A stretch of 64,000 nt of DNA, taken from positions 54,687,459 through 54,751,458 of the forward strand of contig JAOANR010000004.1 in the NCBI GenBank assembly GCA_030278955.1, given 5' to 3'. Made by a program: the position numbers and the translations under genes. The notes beneath the pieces are model-generated. The model did not search any database. It saw only the letters and a list, made by a program, of their open reading frames with translations, and was not told where the DNA came from. Positions 55,280 to 64,000 of the stretch are shown here, piece after piece. The stretch is from Hygrophila difformis. Its lineage: Eukaryota > Streptophyta > Magnoliopsida > Lamiales > Acanthaceae. How positions within the stretch are numbered: the first letter of the stretch is position 1; every line of letters starts with the position of its first letter.

Positions 55280-56160
55280 CAGTGGCGAATTTAGGCAGGT
55301 GGAGGGTGGTCAGCTGACCACCCTTGATTTTTCAAAAAAAGTTTTTTTTTTTTTTTTAAATTATATCCATTTAAGTTGTTTTTGTTAATTTGTATTGTAG
55401 AATCTATGTACAAGCTTGGTTATAAGTATATGTTTGAATATCATCATATATAATCTAATAGTCTATTAAAATTATTTTACTTGTACTAATGTATATTATC
55501 CATGTTGATATTTAAATGCATCGCAAACAATTTTCTTTTGCTTTGTTTTTTTAAAAGAGCAAATGATAGTTGTTTTACAATATGTAAATATTAAGGGGAA
55601 GATTATTCGGCGTTTTCTTTGAATAGTTACTGTTTCGAATACTAAGGAAGATTTTTAAAAATTGCCCCCTGATGCTATTCTTTGATATTTAGTTTGAGCT
55701 TATATTGAGGTCCCCAATAAACTTGGCCGTAGGTCCTTGTCGGGGTAGTCTGACATATTCCCACCTCTAAGTATGTGGCAAGGTTATTATTGAGCTAATT
55801 ATATACTTCATAAGGGTAGTTTAATGCTCTTAAAGAGCTTAATATTAAAAGAAAATTAGTGTGCTAATTATGTGCATTGCTTTGCTAATAGTCTATATAT
55901 GTGATGAAGATTGTCAAATTTAAATTACAAAATTGTACTCTCTCTAAATGAGTGTGCTAATTCCCTATCTTTAAAGAGTCTCATGGAGTATTGGTGAAGA
56001 AATGTTAAATGATTCTATTATTTTATGTTGAAAAAAATACTAAATGAAGTAAATGTAAAATATATAATGACTTTTTTTTCAAGAAATGTCCATGCAACCG
56101 TAATTTTTTTTAAAAAAAAAAATCCGCACACCCTAACTTAAAATCCTGGAATCGCCACCG
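55280..56160. mobile_element. non-autonomous DNA transposon with CAGTGGCG ends
   Basis: 881 bp; left end CAGTGGCGAATTTAGG and right end CCTGGAATCGCCACCG are inverted repeats with a few mismatches. GTGTGG flanks both sides (55274-55279, 56161-56166). CAGTGGCG-type ends are common on plant DNA elements. No transposase recognised; the interior is AT-rich. Confidence 0.7.
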
Positions 56161-56166
56161 GTGTGG

Positions 56167-57072
56167 TGTGCCCTGTAAGGCAAAACGAACGGTTTCCGCG
56201 TGAAGACCCTCTCTGTTCTCTGGATGGAAATTATGACACACTACAGCCGATCAGGCGTGGACTCTTATCTAGTGGGAATTTCATTTCAATTCTTCTTTCT
56301 TTGCTGTTTTTTTTTTTTTTTTTTTTTTCCTTTATATATAAAAAAGTGGTCTTCCATTTCATATTGTGGGAAGCAGTTGGCACTTGGCACCTCAATACGA
56401 TTTCTGGGTTGTTTTTTTTTCATAGTAATATCATTTTCTTTTTAAAATATTTCTTTCACGTCAAATTAAAAAATCGATATAATACGAGATTACTCTTAGC
56501 AAATCAATATTATCAGTGGACCACTAATTAATCATTACAAAAGAAAAAAGTTTACACATTGAATTGAAATGTATGATGCTTTATTTTAAAAGAAAAGGAT
56601 TTCCCTAAAAAACATGTAAAAGAGAGACGAAGGGAGTATTGAGAATGCGGCTGTGCTGTCATTCTAATATCGACGCATAAAATGCAATACTATATATATG
56701 CGTCCACATGTATGTAAATTTATTTGTTTAAAGCCATGTATAAGTAGTGTGCATGGCGCCCGAAGTGTTGAATTAGTATAGTTGTATATACGGTGTAAGG
56801 AAGCAGGGACCAATTGAGTCATGGACATTAGGACATAGGCTATAGTTGTAGTTGGTACATTAAAAGAGGGAAAGTTTTGTGGGCCTGTAATAATAACACT
56901 ACCATCTTAATAATAATGTCTTCAATTCAAGATAAAACTTTTTGGGCCACCATTATTATTTTTCCACAGATCAATATAATGGCCTTTAACCCAAAACATT
57001 AATTAACGGGAATGCCCCTCCTATTTCAAACATGGATTATTTTGTTCAGCAAAAATACAATTAAATAAGTTT
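56167..57072. other. intergenic AT-rich stretch
   Basis: Poly-T run at about 56307-56330 and no gene. The 122-codon frame at 56163 has no coding signature. Confidence 0.4.
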
Positions 57073-57091
57073 AAAGTTTGATCTTGTACAG

Positions 57092-58271
57092 AGCTCAGTC
57101 CTTTGCTAACTGACGATGGCCTTCAGATTCTTTTGCAATGTTCAACTCCTCAGAAGCCGGATCTAGCAGATCGACCTTTCTGGAGACCTTCCAATGGCCT
57201 GTTCTCCGTTGGTAGTACCATGGATAAGCTCAAGGCCACCCCAACGTATCCAACAACTATTGACTGGAAACTTGTATGGAAATGGCCCGCCCCGCATCGT
57301 GTTCGTATGTTCCTATGGTTAGTCATGCATAATAAGTTACTTACTGGCATGGAAAGACACAAGAGACACATATCATCTGACAACTTGTGCTGGAAGTGTG
57401 GTGAAACCGAGAGCTGCATGCATGCCTTAAGGGATTGTCCTCCTTCGGCTGCTACCTGGATCAATTTAGGTTTTTCATCTATAGCCAACTTTTGGTCTCT
57501 TGATTCAAAGGCGTGGATTGAAGCTATGCAGTGCACTGCGATTGGAGATTCTAAAGCTTCTCTTTTTGCTGTTGGGAGTTGGCTTATCTGGAAGACTCGC
57601 TGTATGGAATTCTATGGACAGGAGATCATCCATTGGCCTGCTGTGCATTCCAGGATTCGAAGAGCTACCAACGAGTATCTTGCTGCCAGAAAGGAACTCC
57701 AGCTTTTTGGCGTTAAAACTTGGCAATGTGGTCGTGCCAGATGGGAGCGCCCTCCGAATAATTGGGCTAAAGCCAATCGTGATGGAAGCATTAAAAGAGG
57801 ACACAGTTTCTCTGGTGGTATCCTCCGTGACTCGGACGGGAACTGGATTGGTGGTATTCGAACGAAGGAATCCTTACTTGATGTTTTACATGCAGAACTC
57901 AAAGCTATTCTACTCGTGATGCAGCTAGCTTGGTCTCTTGGTATTCGTCGCCTTGAAGTTGAGTCTGACAATCTTGAAGCGATACACCTCATTACTTCAT
58001 CTTCTGATGTCGCTGGTCCAGTGTCTGTTTGGATCTCACGTATCAAAGAAATGGTCTCTTGGGAGTGGGATACTCGTTTTCTACACATCCCTCGTGCTTG
58101 CAATATTGCAGCTGACGTTTTCATCAAAGGCCGACCATGGATTGGCAGAGTTCAACACTTTACTCGGCCTCCCGATTTTGTCATTGATGCTCTCTTTGTT
58201 GACCGTTTAGGTCTGTATCAAACTTTGCAATCTTTGGAATAAAAGGCTTAGGCCCTCATCTTTTCCGAAAA
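57092..58271 (+). mobile_element. 5'-truncated LINE with 19 bp TSD
   Basis: Plus-strand frame 57103-58242 (379 codons, intact) encodes the end of a LINE ORF2. zf-RVT has PHRVRMFLWLVMHNKL and CWKCGETESCMHALRDC. RNase H has KANRDGSIKRG, LHAELKAILLVMQLA, VESDNLEAIHL and NIAADVF. It ends in a short A-run. A perfect duplication aaagtttgatcttgtacag lies at 57073-57091 and 58272-58290. It belongs to a LINE family distinct from the other two. Endonuclease and RT are absent. Confidence 0.88.
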
Positions 58272-58290
58272 AAAGTTTGATCTTGTACAG

Positions 58291-58875
58291 CACCGATAAA
58301 AATTACATATAAGTAAAAGTTTTCATCGTACCATTAATTGGGTAGGGTAGTATCATGTGTTATGTATATGTATTGTAATTTAATTTCCTCCCAAGCCTAC
58401 TTGAGAATTGTGATATCGATCAGAATTGCAATTTCTCTGCAATGGGATAAGAATTAAGATTTCTATACTTTATAAAGAGTAGTAGAGTATAGAAGACGAG
58501 GTCGAGTTTTATAATTGGTGCTTTATTTGCTTGCTCCAATCACATGAACACGTACGTACGGGAAAACTGAAAAGGTTGTAGGCGCACCAAAGATAAGGCC
58601 GGGAATTCTTGATTTTTTGACATTTTTTATTTATTTATTTTGGTATCTAAGTGTCTCGAGACTCTCGATCCTTATTTGTATGATTATGGAGTATATTCTG
58701 CATGATTTGTATGACACATAAATACTATATGCTAGGAACGTATTTGAGGCGATTCCTAGCTTGCTGCTAGTTAATTGGAAGAGCGAGGAGGAGCAAAGTA
58801 AGATCACGAGATCTTGTGATCGATATATGAGCTGCTGCTGCTGCTGCCGCCTGCTCGATCGATTGGGTGGTGTAG
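58291..58875. other. intergenic stretch
   Basis: AT-rich with a short CTG/CTGC run at about 58832. Nothing else recognised. Confidence 0.4.
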
Positions 58876-58880
58876 GTAGG

Positions 58881-59523
58881 TGTTAACCCAACAAAATTTA
58901 TATTATAGCCCATTTAAGTTTACATGGCCCAGTCCGTGAAAATATATCCGGAGGCCCAGTCTGCAAAAATACATCCGGAAAAGAGAACGCACTGTCAAAA
59001 GGCCCAATCTATTTTCCTTGACTCGGTTCAATTCAAGATTTGTCCGGATAATGATCCAATAAGAAAACCAACACCGATAGGAATAGAGCCAAGCCACCAC
59101 GCCGCCTAGCTACCACACCCTAGGCGCCTTAGATATTCAGAAGTCAATGAAGATAGATCGCGAATCTGCAGGCGGCGGTAATCGTCTCATAAGGCGGCCG
59201 CATGCCGAAAATCAAGGGAAGATGGTGACTGGCGCCATAGGGAAAATGAATGCAGGAGACAGTCCTCCTCCCCCTATAAAAGGAGGAGATGCGAGAAAGA
59301 AGAGGGACATCACAAAAACTCCCCAGAGGAAATCGTATTACTTTTATCTTTACTTTCTGCCATTTTCTTTCTGCAAGTTTTCTTTCGTATTTTTCAATTC
59401 TGCACTTTAAATCCTTTACAGCTTTCTTATTTTCGTGTAATCCCTTTCTGTAATTCTTGTAATCCTTTTGATACTCATCAATCAAAAAAGAGGTTTCTCC
59501 CTCAAAGAAATTCTCGGTTAACA
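58881..59523 (+). repeat. 5' LTR of TR-GAG 2
   Basis: 643 bp; TATA box TATAAAA at 59275-59281 in ccccctataaaaggaggag. Confidence 0.9.
59275..59281 (+). promoter_or_regulatory. TATA box of TR-GAG 2
   Basis: CTATAAAAGG, a strong core-promoter motif, repeated in the 3' LTR at 62953-62959. Confidence 0.65.
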
Positions 59524-59526
59524 AAT

Positions 59527-59544
59527 TGGCACGCCCAGTGGGAC
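59527..59544 (+). promoter_or_regulatory. primer-binding site of TR-GAG 2
   Basis: TGGCACGCCCAGTGGGAC, identical to that of the Tat element and of TR-GAG 1. Confidence 0.8.
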
Positions 59545-59576
59545 CCGAAGTGGAAACCATATCCGCTTGAAAGTGT

Positions 59577-61412
59577 ATGCAACTCAGATCCGGACGAATA
59601 GTAAGGGATTTAACACAAAGATTTGGAGAAATGTCGCTGCATGAAGAAACTCCAGTAAGAACACCATCTGAGAACGTTGATGATACAGCGACTACCTCTC
59701 AACAACCGCAGGGGATAATGCAAGTCCCAACTTTTTCGGAACAAATACGGCTATCGATGAATGAATCGATGGCTGAATTCATGCCTTTACTAACAAGACA
59801 CCTTATGGATGTATTGCGGCCTGCCATGGCCGACCAAACTGACAGAATATGTGGATCCCTGCGTACTCCACAAGAGGGATATATCCCTGGCCTGAATATG
59901 TCACCAAGCATTACAGGACCGTATGGCGGTCTACAAAAGACTTGGGGGACTGGCCAGCCATCACTATCTGAGTTTGGAGCACCACCTCCTATGATGTATG
60001 CTCCATCAGGATACTTAATGGCATCTGTTCCGCCATTTGGAGTGGCGACTCCCATCCCAGCCGCCATGCATAATACTGGAGGAGGACACATGCAACCTCA
60101 AGGCACCAACATACCTTTGGTTGCCCACATGCCTCAGGTCACCCATCAGGCCGCCTCCCCAGTGCCTCAGGCCGCCCAGGCGGCCTCCCCATTGCATCAG
60201 GCCTCCTATCAGGCGGACTCTCCATTGCCTCAGGCCTCCCATCATCAGGCCTCCCTGTTGTATCAGGCCTCCTATCAGGCGGCCTCCCCATTGCCTCAGG
60301 CCATCCATCATCAGGCCTCCCCATTGCCTCAGGCCACATATCATCAGGCCGCCTCCCTGCAGGCCGCCCAGTTTCAGACCTCCAACCCACTTCAGGCCGC
60401 CCAGCAACTGGCCAGTCCACACTTGGCCACCCAGTATCAGGCCTCCAGTTCACACCAGGCCGCTCTGCAACCTCAGGCCGCCAACCCACACCCGGCCGCC
60501 AACATAAGTCGTCCGGCCGCCAACATGAGTCATCCGACCACCAACTTGGCCTCGACCGCCAACACGACTCAGGCCGCCATACCTCAGGCCGCCATGGCTC
60601 ATCCGGCCGCCATATATCAACAAGCTGCCATGCCTCTTGCACAGGCGCCTGTAGTGTCGCCCGAGTTGTTAGCAGATATGATGCAACAACATTTCGGCAT
60701 TCAATTAAGGCCGATGGAACGGCCCACATATAGGAAACCATACCCGGATTGGGTAGACACCATGCAGCCTTACCCTAAAGGCTTCAAAATGCCCGAGTTC
60801 ACCACGTTCTCGGGAGACGACGGCAAATCAACCGTAGAACACGTGGGCAGGTTTACTGCTCAGTGTGGGGAAGCAGCGGCCAACGACTGGCTGAAGTTAA
60901 GATTGTTCAGTTCCTCTTTAACTGGACCCGCATTTGTCTGGTTTGCATCCTTGCGGCCAAATTCAATTCAAAATTGGGCCGATCTCGAGCGGGCATTTCA
61001 CGACAGATTTTATACACCTCTGTCGCAGGTTAGTCTTGCAGATCTCACTAATGCCAAACAGTATGCCGATGAGGCGGCAAGTACTTTTATCAATAGATTA
61101 CAACGGCTTAAAGGCCGGTGCACCATAACAATCCTGGATAGGGAAATAGCCAATATAGCAGTGGCTAATATGTTGCCAAAACTAAAGAAACATTTAATTG
61201 TGCATGATGCAACCGATCTTGCCCAGTTGGCCGAGAAAGCGGCCCGTTTGGAAAAGTTTCTTGAGGAACAACATGAGAAACGTCGGCCTACTTATGGGAC
61301 TCATTTCAAGGAACTGAAACCCGGTAAAGAGGGAGACGAATCAAGTGTGATAACAAATGCCCACGATGGTAGCCCTAGAAAGCCATCGACGGCGGCCTTG
61401 GAAGCCGGGTAG
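59577..61412 (+). CDS. Gag protein of TR-GAG 2
   Basis: 611 residues, intact, from ATG 59577. Same architecture as the 45.9 kb Gag: MQLRSGR start, a long Gln/Ala/Ser/Pro low-complexity region (about residues 185-345, more irregular here), then the gag domain with RPTYRKPYP, FTTFSGDDGKSTVEHVGRF, LTGPAFVWF and AFHDRFY, and a charged tail. No knuckle, protease or RT. The two Gags differ by scattered substitutions and repeat number, so this is an established family rather than one broken element. Confidence 0.88.
   Translation: MQLRSGRIVRDLTQRFGEMSLHEETPVRTPSENVDDTATTSQQPQGIMQVPTFSEQIRLSMNESMAEFMPLLTRHLMDVLRPAMADQTDRICGSLRTPQEGYIPGLNMSPSITGPYGGLQKTWGTGQPSLSEFGAPPPMMYAPSGYLMASVPPFGVATPIPAAMHNTGGGHMQPQGTNIPLVAHMPQVTHQAASPVPQAAQAASPLHQASYQADSPLPQASHHQASLLYQASYQAASPLPQAIHHQASPLPQATYHQAASLQAAQFQTSNPLQAAQQLASPHLATQYQASSSHQAALQPQAANPHPAANISRPAANMSHPTTNLASTANTTQAAIPQAAMAHPAAIYQQAAMPLAQAPVVSPELLADMMQQHFGIQLRPMERPTYRKPYPDWVDTMQPYPKGFKMPEFTTFSGDDGKSTVEHVGRFTAQCGEAAANDWLKLRLFSSSLTGPAFVWFASLRPNSIQNWADLERAFHDRFYTPLSQVSLADLTNAKQYADEAASTFINRLQRLKGRCTITILDREIANIAVANMLPKLKKHLIVHDATDLAQLAEKAARLEKFLEEQHEKRRPTYGTHFKELKPGKEGDESSVITNAHDGSPRKPSTAALEAG
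60135..60510 (+). repeat. coding low-complexity repeat in gag of TR-GAG 2
   Basis: Repeated caggcctcc / caggccgcctccc words encoding QAS and QAASPLPQA units, homologous to but irregular compared with the 66 bp array in TR-GAG 1. Confidence 0.75.
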
Positions 61413-61418
61413 TTGTTC

Positions 61419-61505
61419 AAAAAAAAAAATAAAAAAAAAATAATAAAAACAAAAAAAAAAATTTAATAATATAATATAAGATAAAATAATAATAATATAT
61501 AAACT
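61419..61505 (+). repeat. A-rich tract right after gag of TR-GAG 2
   Basis: About 85 bp of nearly pure A/T with long A runs, starting seven bases after the gag stop codon. Not present at the same point in TR-GAG 1. Confidence 0.75.
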
Positions 61506-61789
61506 TAATCCATGGTAACAAGATGGCGGCAAGCAGATGGACTTGGCCCAATTTTTCCAATTTTGTGATTTATCTCTCCGTTTAATAAAATCATCTAGCA
61601 ATCCTCTTTGAAAAGTCTACCAATTTATTACTACTATTTATTATTACCCGCCTTCCAACAGGATACATACAATGTATTACACACAAATTTCAACCTTCCC
61701 ACTTTAATTGATTTACATTCTCCAATCCGGCAACGACGAACAGCGACAGTCCAACTACTTCTTGCATACAACCGCTACTACAACCTTCA

Positions 61790-62395
61790 TCGTCATCCCG
61801 CTCCAACTCCGGCGACCCGCAGCTGTTCACCCCGGCCTTCCGGTCATCTTCCTCATGCAGCCGGCCCCCGCTCCTGCCACCAGTCAGCCCGGCAACCTCT
61901 TCAGCTGTATAACCTCGTCCTCCCCGTTATCTACCACGGCCGGCGGCGGGCGGCCTGCACGGGGGGCCTGGGCTCTGGCAGGCGGGCGGCCTGCGCGGAG
62001 GGGCGGCCTTGGCGAGGCGGCGGACGGCCTGCGCAGGGGCGGCTTCACGCGGGGCGGCCGGGGGCAGGCGGCCAGGCGGCCTTGGGTGCGAGCGCCAGGC
62101 AGCCTTGGCTGCTTCACGCGGGCGGCTTCACGCGAGGTGGCCGGGGGCAGGCGACCAGGCGGCTGCTTCACGCGGGCGGCGGGCGGCTTCCAGTGGCGGG
62201 TGGCTTCCGGTGGCGGGCGGCCTTACGCGGACGGCGGCCTGGCGGCGGCTTCCGGGCGATGGGCGGCCTGGCGGCGGCGGCGCGGCGGCCTTGACGGCGT
62301 CCGGCGACGATTTCTACGGCCGGAATCTGGACGACGGCAACGGCTTCCCGGCAGTTTCCGACGGCCGGTGGAGGAGTAAGAGAAGAAGAGAGGAA
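61790..62395 (+). repeat. GC-rich repetitive segment of TR-GAG 2
   Basis: Strongly GC-rich, built from cttcacgcgggcggc-like words, open in three plus frames and one minus frame at once with Gly/Arg/Ala-rich readings. Probably non-coding low complexity. Confidence 0.65.
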
Positions 62396-62558
62396 GAGAG
62401 AAAATTTTTGAAAAGAAAAATGAATGAATTGGAGGCTTGGAAGCTATTTATATGTAGGGTTTTGTCCCTAATGGGCCCTAATGGGCCAAAAATTCTAAAA
62501 TTAAGCGCGCAAATTTGTCTTAAAATGCTAATCAGACAAAATGCGCGAGGGGGGCATC

Positions 62559-63201
62559 TGTTAACCCAACAAAATTTATATTATAGCCCATCCAAGTTTA
62601 CATGGCCCAGTCCGTGAAAATATATCCGGAGGCCCAGTCTGCAAAAATACATCCGGAAAAGAGAACGCACTGTCAAAAGGCCCAATCTATTTTCCTTGAC
62701 TCGGTTCAATTCAAGATTTGTCCGGATAGTGATCCAATAAGAAAACCAACACCGATAGGAATAGAGCCAAGCCACCACGCCGCCTAGCTACCACACCCTA
62801 GGCGCCTTAGATATTCAGAAGTCAATGAAGATAGATCGCGAATCTGCAGGCGGCGGTAATCGTCTCATAAGGCGGCCGCATGCCGAAAATCAAGGGAAGA
62901 TGGTGACTGGCGCCATAGGGAAAATGAATGCAGGAGACAGTCCTCCTCCCCCTATAAAAGGAGGAGATGCGAGAAAGAAGAGGGACATCACAAAAACTCC
63001 CCAGAGGAAATCGTATTACTTTTATCTTTACTTTCTGCCATTTTCTTTCTGCAAGTTTTCTTTCGTATTTTTCAATTCTGCACTTTAAATCCTTTACAGT
63101 TTTCTTATTTTCGTGTAATCCCTTTCTGTAATTCTTGTAATCCTTTTGATACTCATCAATCAAAAAAGAGGTTTCTCCCTCAAAGAAATTCTCGGTTAAC
63201 A
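62559..63201 (+). repeat. 3' LTR of TR-GAG 2
   Basis: 643 bp, preceded by the purine-rich gcgagggggg tract (PPT). Confidence 0.9.
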
Positions 63202-63278
63202 TCTGTAATTCTTGTAATCCTTTTGATACTCATCAATCAAAAAAGAGGTTTCTCCCTCAAAGAAATTCTCGGTTAACA
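63202..63278 (+). repeat. extra 77 bp copy of the LTR terminus
   Basis: Exact repeat of the last 77 bases of the LTR (tctgtaattcttgtaatcc ... ctcggttaaca), immediately downstream and still inside the GTAGG target duplication. Confidence 0.92.
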
Positions 63279-63283
63279 GTAGG

Positions 63284-63757
63284 TTATTACATCACGTACA
63301 TACTGTGGTGTTGGTGTTGCATGATTGTATACGTTGCAAGTTGAAACATGTGTTGTGTAGCATGTTTTATTACTATTCTCTTATTAAGCATGCTAGCTAG
63401 CTGTGGATGATCTGTAGGATATAGGATGGAGCTTGATTCCTAGCTAAGGGGGCCGGGGGGCTTGTAATTAGTTGTAATCTTTCTTTGACAAACCAGTTCG
63501 ATCGACACACACAATGAAAATCGAATATCTATCTCTTATATATGGGAATATAAGTATATAGGAGCTAATGAGTGTAGTAGGACATTTAACCAACCGACGA
63601 CCGATTAAAGACGAACTTCCAGATTCAATGAGTTATATGTATAAGCTAGAATTAATTAAACAATTGCTTTGCTTGGATGGTCATATGTATTTAAAATTTG
63701 TGAACCGATTTGAGTAATTAAGAATGATACGGTGGACGTGGACGACCTTATAGCATA
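63284..63757. other. intergenic stretch
   Basis: AT-rich; no gene recognised. Confidence 0.4.
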
Positions 63758-64000
63758 TACTCCCTCCGTTATTTTTTAACTTTACCCTTTGCATAGTAGA
63801 TACTATTCATTAAATAACTTTGATTCAAAGTTTTAACACAATTATATAAGATAAAACATAGTCAAGTGAGATGTTGGATTCGTCTAATCGTATAATTTTA
63901 TAATATCAAAATTTCTATAATTTTTACTTATATATAATTTGAGATATTAATGATTTAAAATGTGCATTGAATTGCGTGCTGTGCAGAAATTGAGAGATTA
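63758..64000. mobile_element. Stowaway-like MITE, cut by the window end
   Basis: Left end TACTCCCTCCGTT and interior as in the 42.5 kb copy (gtcaagtgag, ttggattcgtct, gtgcattg); the right end lies outside the window. Confidence 0.7.

Larger units (their letters stand above)
58881..63278 (+). mobile_element. gag-only LTR element 2 (TR-GAG type)
   Basis: The LTRs at 58881-59523 and 62559-63201 are each 643 bp with TGTTAAC...GTTAACA ends and four differences noted. The 3' LTR is followed by an extra 77 bp copy of its own terminus (63202-63278). TSD GTAGG lies at 58876-58880 and 63279-63283, outside the extra copy. PBS TGGCACGCCCAGTGGGAC at 59527-59544. Only gag is encoded; the remaining 1.1 kb is A-rich and then GC-rich. 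Non-autonomous. Confidence 0.9.

Noticed and set aside
60015..60741. Minus-strand frames of 135 and 200 codons opposite TR-GAG 2 gag
   Set aside because: Same cause: antisense reading of the low-complexity gag repeat.

Overview
The window is plant nuclear DNA, almost certainly from a eudicot. It holds a DUF1635 gene, remnants of a DUF674 family locus, and plant-specific lineages of LTR retrotransposons, L1-type LINEs with an RNase H domain, tRNA-derived SINEs, Stowaway-like MITEs and hAT-like MITEs. All names rest on motifs read in the sequence; no database search was run.

Layout. 1-5322: a Tekay-like Ty3/gypsy element on the minus strand, seen as one 4.17 kb LTR (198-4363) with a primer-binding site on one side and a polypurine tract on the other. 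5323-5669: the 3' end of a DUF674 gene. 5783-18316: a complete 12.5 kb Ty3/gypsy element of the Tat type on the minus strand (660 bp LTRs, TSD GCTTC). It has gag-protease, a broken pol with two RNase H domains and an integrase, and on the opposite strand an intron-containing plant mobile domain (PMD) gene plus a second candidate transcription unit. 18.3-22.3 kb: dismantled DUF674 locus with a solo copia LTR beside unrecognised exon-like pieces. 22.8-32.5 kb: AT-rich intergenic DNA with MITEs, a 5'-truncated LINE inside an unusually long 276 bp direct duplication, and an 862 bp solo LTR. 32678-33505: the one apparently complete host gene (DUF1635, two exons). 34.3-40.05 kb: nearly full-length L1-type LINE on the minus strand with one nonsense codon. 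40-45 kb: MITEs and a cluster of three tRNA-derived SINEs. 45147-48343: a gag-only LTR element (TR-GAG type, minus strand) inserted into the third SINE. 49318-55028: an intact, very young Ty1/copia element with identical 392 bp LTRs ending TA...CA and separate gag and pol ORFs. 55.3-56.2 kb: a CAGTGGCG-type DNA element. 57.1-58.3 kb: a truncated LINE with a 19 bp TSD. 58881-63278: a second, plus-strand TR-GAG element with a duplicated LTR terminus.

How the parts relate. The two gag-only elements share with the Tat element both the primer-binding site (TGGCACGCCCAGTGGGAC) and the conserved Gag core, so they look like non-autonomous partners of a Tat-type element. The Tat element is itself very young (one LTR mismatch noticed) yet has a frame break and a nonsense codon. 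The copia element is the only one here that looks fully able to move by itself. The points most worth following are the spliced antisense PMD gene and its neighbouring unit in the Tat element, the gag-only partners, the 276 bp duplication around a LINE, the duplicated LTR end enclosed by a TSD, and the non-canonical TA...CA copia termini.
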